DNA of 64,000 bases, taken from contig NZ_QBUG01000004.1 in assembly GCF_003058225.1 (NCBI RefSeq), positions 186,001 to 250,000 of the forward strand, read 5' to 3'. This document shows, piece by piece, positions 63,192 through 64,000 of the stretch (positions within the stretch are counted from its first letter, which is position 1; each line of letters begins with the position of its first letter). The notes below the pieces were generated by a model, which was not told the DNA's origin, made no database searches, and saw only the letters and a program-made list of their open reading frames with translations. This DNA comes from Promicromonospora sp. AC04 (GTDB lineage Bacteria > Actinomycetota > Actinomycetes > Actinomycetales > Cellulomonadaceae). The position numbers were made by a program, and so were the translations under genes.

Positions 63192-64000
63192 TCAGCGAGC
63201 GAGCGCGCGTCGTGCGCGGCGGACGAGTCGCCATGCCTCACCCTTCAGCCGGCCACGAAGCCGTTGTGTGATGGGCCGGGACAGCCTGTCGTGCTTGCGC
63301 ACCAACGGGCGCATGGGTTCGAGGTAGACGTTGAGGTCCCCGGCAGCCTTGGCGCGCTCGAAGAGCTCGAAACTCAGCTCCGAGAGCTTCCGGCGCTCCC
63401 TGACGAGCCGCACCCGACGCCGGGGCACGCGGTACCCGGGCGCCACCCGCTTGCGCGGCACCCACTTGCCGTCGGCCACGTCGTCGGCGAGCCGGACCGC
63501 CAGCCCGTCCCGCCGGTGCCGGAAGTTCCCCGCCTGTGCCTGGGCGAGCTCCTCGGTCGTGACGGGCTCGAGATGGACCTTCCCGTGCTCGGCACCGGAC
63601 CACAGGATTCGCTCGGCGGCCTCGGTCCGCGTCACGACGACGTTCGTTCCCCGAGGGTCGGCCTCGTACCGCGGGATCCAGGCATCGCCGAAGACGACGT
63701 CCGCGGACTCGGCGTACACGTCGTCACAGAAGTTGCAGGCGTTGAGCTGGAACGACGCATGGCCCCACTGCCCGCCGACCAGACGTCCGGGCAGCTCGGT
63801 GGCGGGACGTGTCGAGCCGGCACCCCAGGCACCGAACCGGTAACGCTTCGCGCTCGCGCCCGGGTCCTTGATCCGGAAGTCCACCCGCTCGAGGTCGTCC
63901 GGTGCGATCCCCTCCTGCCACGCGAGCGACTCGGCGAACCCGGACGCCTTCATGTGGCCGCAGACGATCCCGACGAGACAGCCGAACTGCGCCGCGAGCA
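63192..64000 (-). CDS. Coenzyme F420 hydrogenase/dehydrogenase beta-subunit (FrhB)-like protein, partial
   Basis: The 5' end lies beyond the right edge; 269 codons are visible. The reading frame is open to the edge, with upstream residues LAAQFGCLVGIVCGHMKASG, so the internal Met is not the start. Landmarks are KASGFAESLAWQEG, VDFRIKDPG and the Cys-bearing NACNFCDDVYAESADVVFGDAW of the FrhB/FdhB C-terminal family. Such proteins are regular neighbours of pyruvyl-transferase genes in polysaccharide loci; their reaction there is unknown. Confidence 0.75.
   Translation of the reverse strand, partial: LAAQFGCLVGIVCGHMKASGFAESLAWQEGIAPDDLERVDFRIKDPGASAKRYRFGAWGAGSTRPATELPGRLVGGQWGHASFQLNACNFCDDVYAESADVVFGDAWIPRYEADPRGTNVVVTRTEAAERILWSGAEHGKVHLEPVTTEELAQAQAGNFRHRRDGLAVRLADDVADGKWVPRKRVAPGYRVPRRRVRLVRERRKLSELSFELFERAKAAGDLNVYLEPMRPLVRKHDRLSRPITQRLRGRLKGEAWRLVRRARRALAR

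Overview
The window is a 64 kb piece of a high-GC actinobacterial chromosome. Very high GC, GTG starts, many leaderless promoters, a c-di-AMP riboswitch in front of an NlpC/P60 gene, a 6C-like small RNA, an AfsR/SARP regulator and a xylose/pectin catabolic outfit point to Micrococcales, most likely Promicromonosporaceae or Cellulomonadaceae (Cellulosimicrobium, Isoptericola or Promicromonospora type). That placement is inference from gene content, not from an alignment. No phage, integrase, transposase or CRISPR array was found.

Layout. 0-4.5 kb: partial gene, 6C-like sRNA, MFS exporter, a DUF2637-HTH membrane regulator and an L,D-transpeptidase. 4.5-10.3 kb: a five-gene Dpp/Opp-type ABC importer with a family-5 binding protein. 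10.5-16.3 kb: tRNA-Arg(CCU), MFS, aldo/keto reductase, MarR, then an SDR / LCM-type methyltransferase / unknown membrane protein set. 16.4-21.9 kb: xylR (ROK) divergent from xylA-xylB-serine hydrolase. 22-31.7 kb: a pectin-type locus. The minus operon holds an LplB permease, YesL, a binding protein, a GH28 polygalacturonase, a small membrane protein and an LplC permease. The divergent plus operon holds a GH43 enzyme and a LacI regulator fused to a DUF6807/PmoA-like domain. Two identical operator-like sites lie in the shared promoter region.

31.7-46.6 kb: housekeeping and metabolic genes. These are folA/thyA, an OsmC protein, ornithine and aspartate aminotransferases, a universal stress protein, NlpC/P60 with its riboswitch, a DtxR-type regulator divergent from serC, an MHYT protein, a MarR-MFS pair, and an AbiEi-N/DUF559 gene flanked by two copies of a 78-bp palindrome. 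46.6-64 kb: AzgA purine permease, OafA-type acyltransferase, two CAP-domain lipoproteins separated by tandem repeats, a TylF-type methyltransferase, two sulfotransferase-like genes, a 1022-residue AfsR-type regulator, an I36-like secreted protein with a lipoprotein, and an exopolysaccharide segment (two pyruvyl-transferase-family proteins, a Wzx-like flippase and an FrhB-like protein that runs off the window).

The most distinctive structural signal is a set of long, mostly perfect inverted repeats (15-35 bp arms, short spacers). Most sit just after stop codons or between convergent genes, and most lack a U-tract. They differ in sequence from place to place, apart from the duplicated pair around 45.2-46.6 kb, and look like this genome's gene-end elements. 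At least nine genes have a TANNNT box 4-9 nt before their start codon, consistent with leaderless mRNAs. Other points of interest are the LacI-DUF6807 fusion, the 6C-like sRNA and the unassigned 15081-16289 membrane protein.
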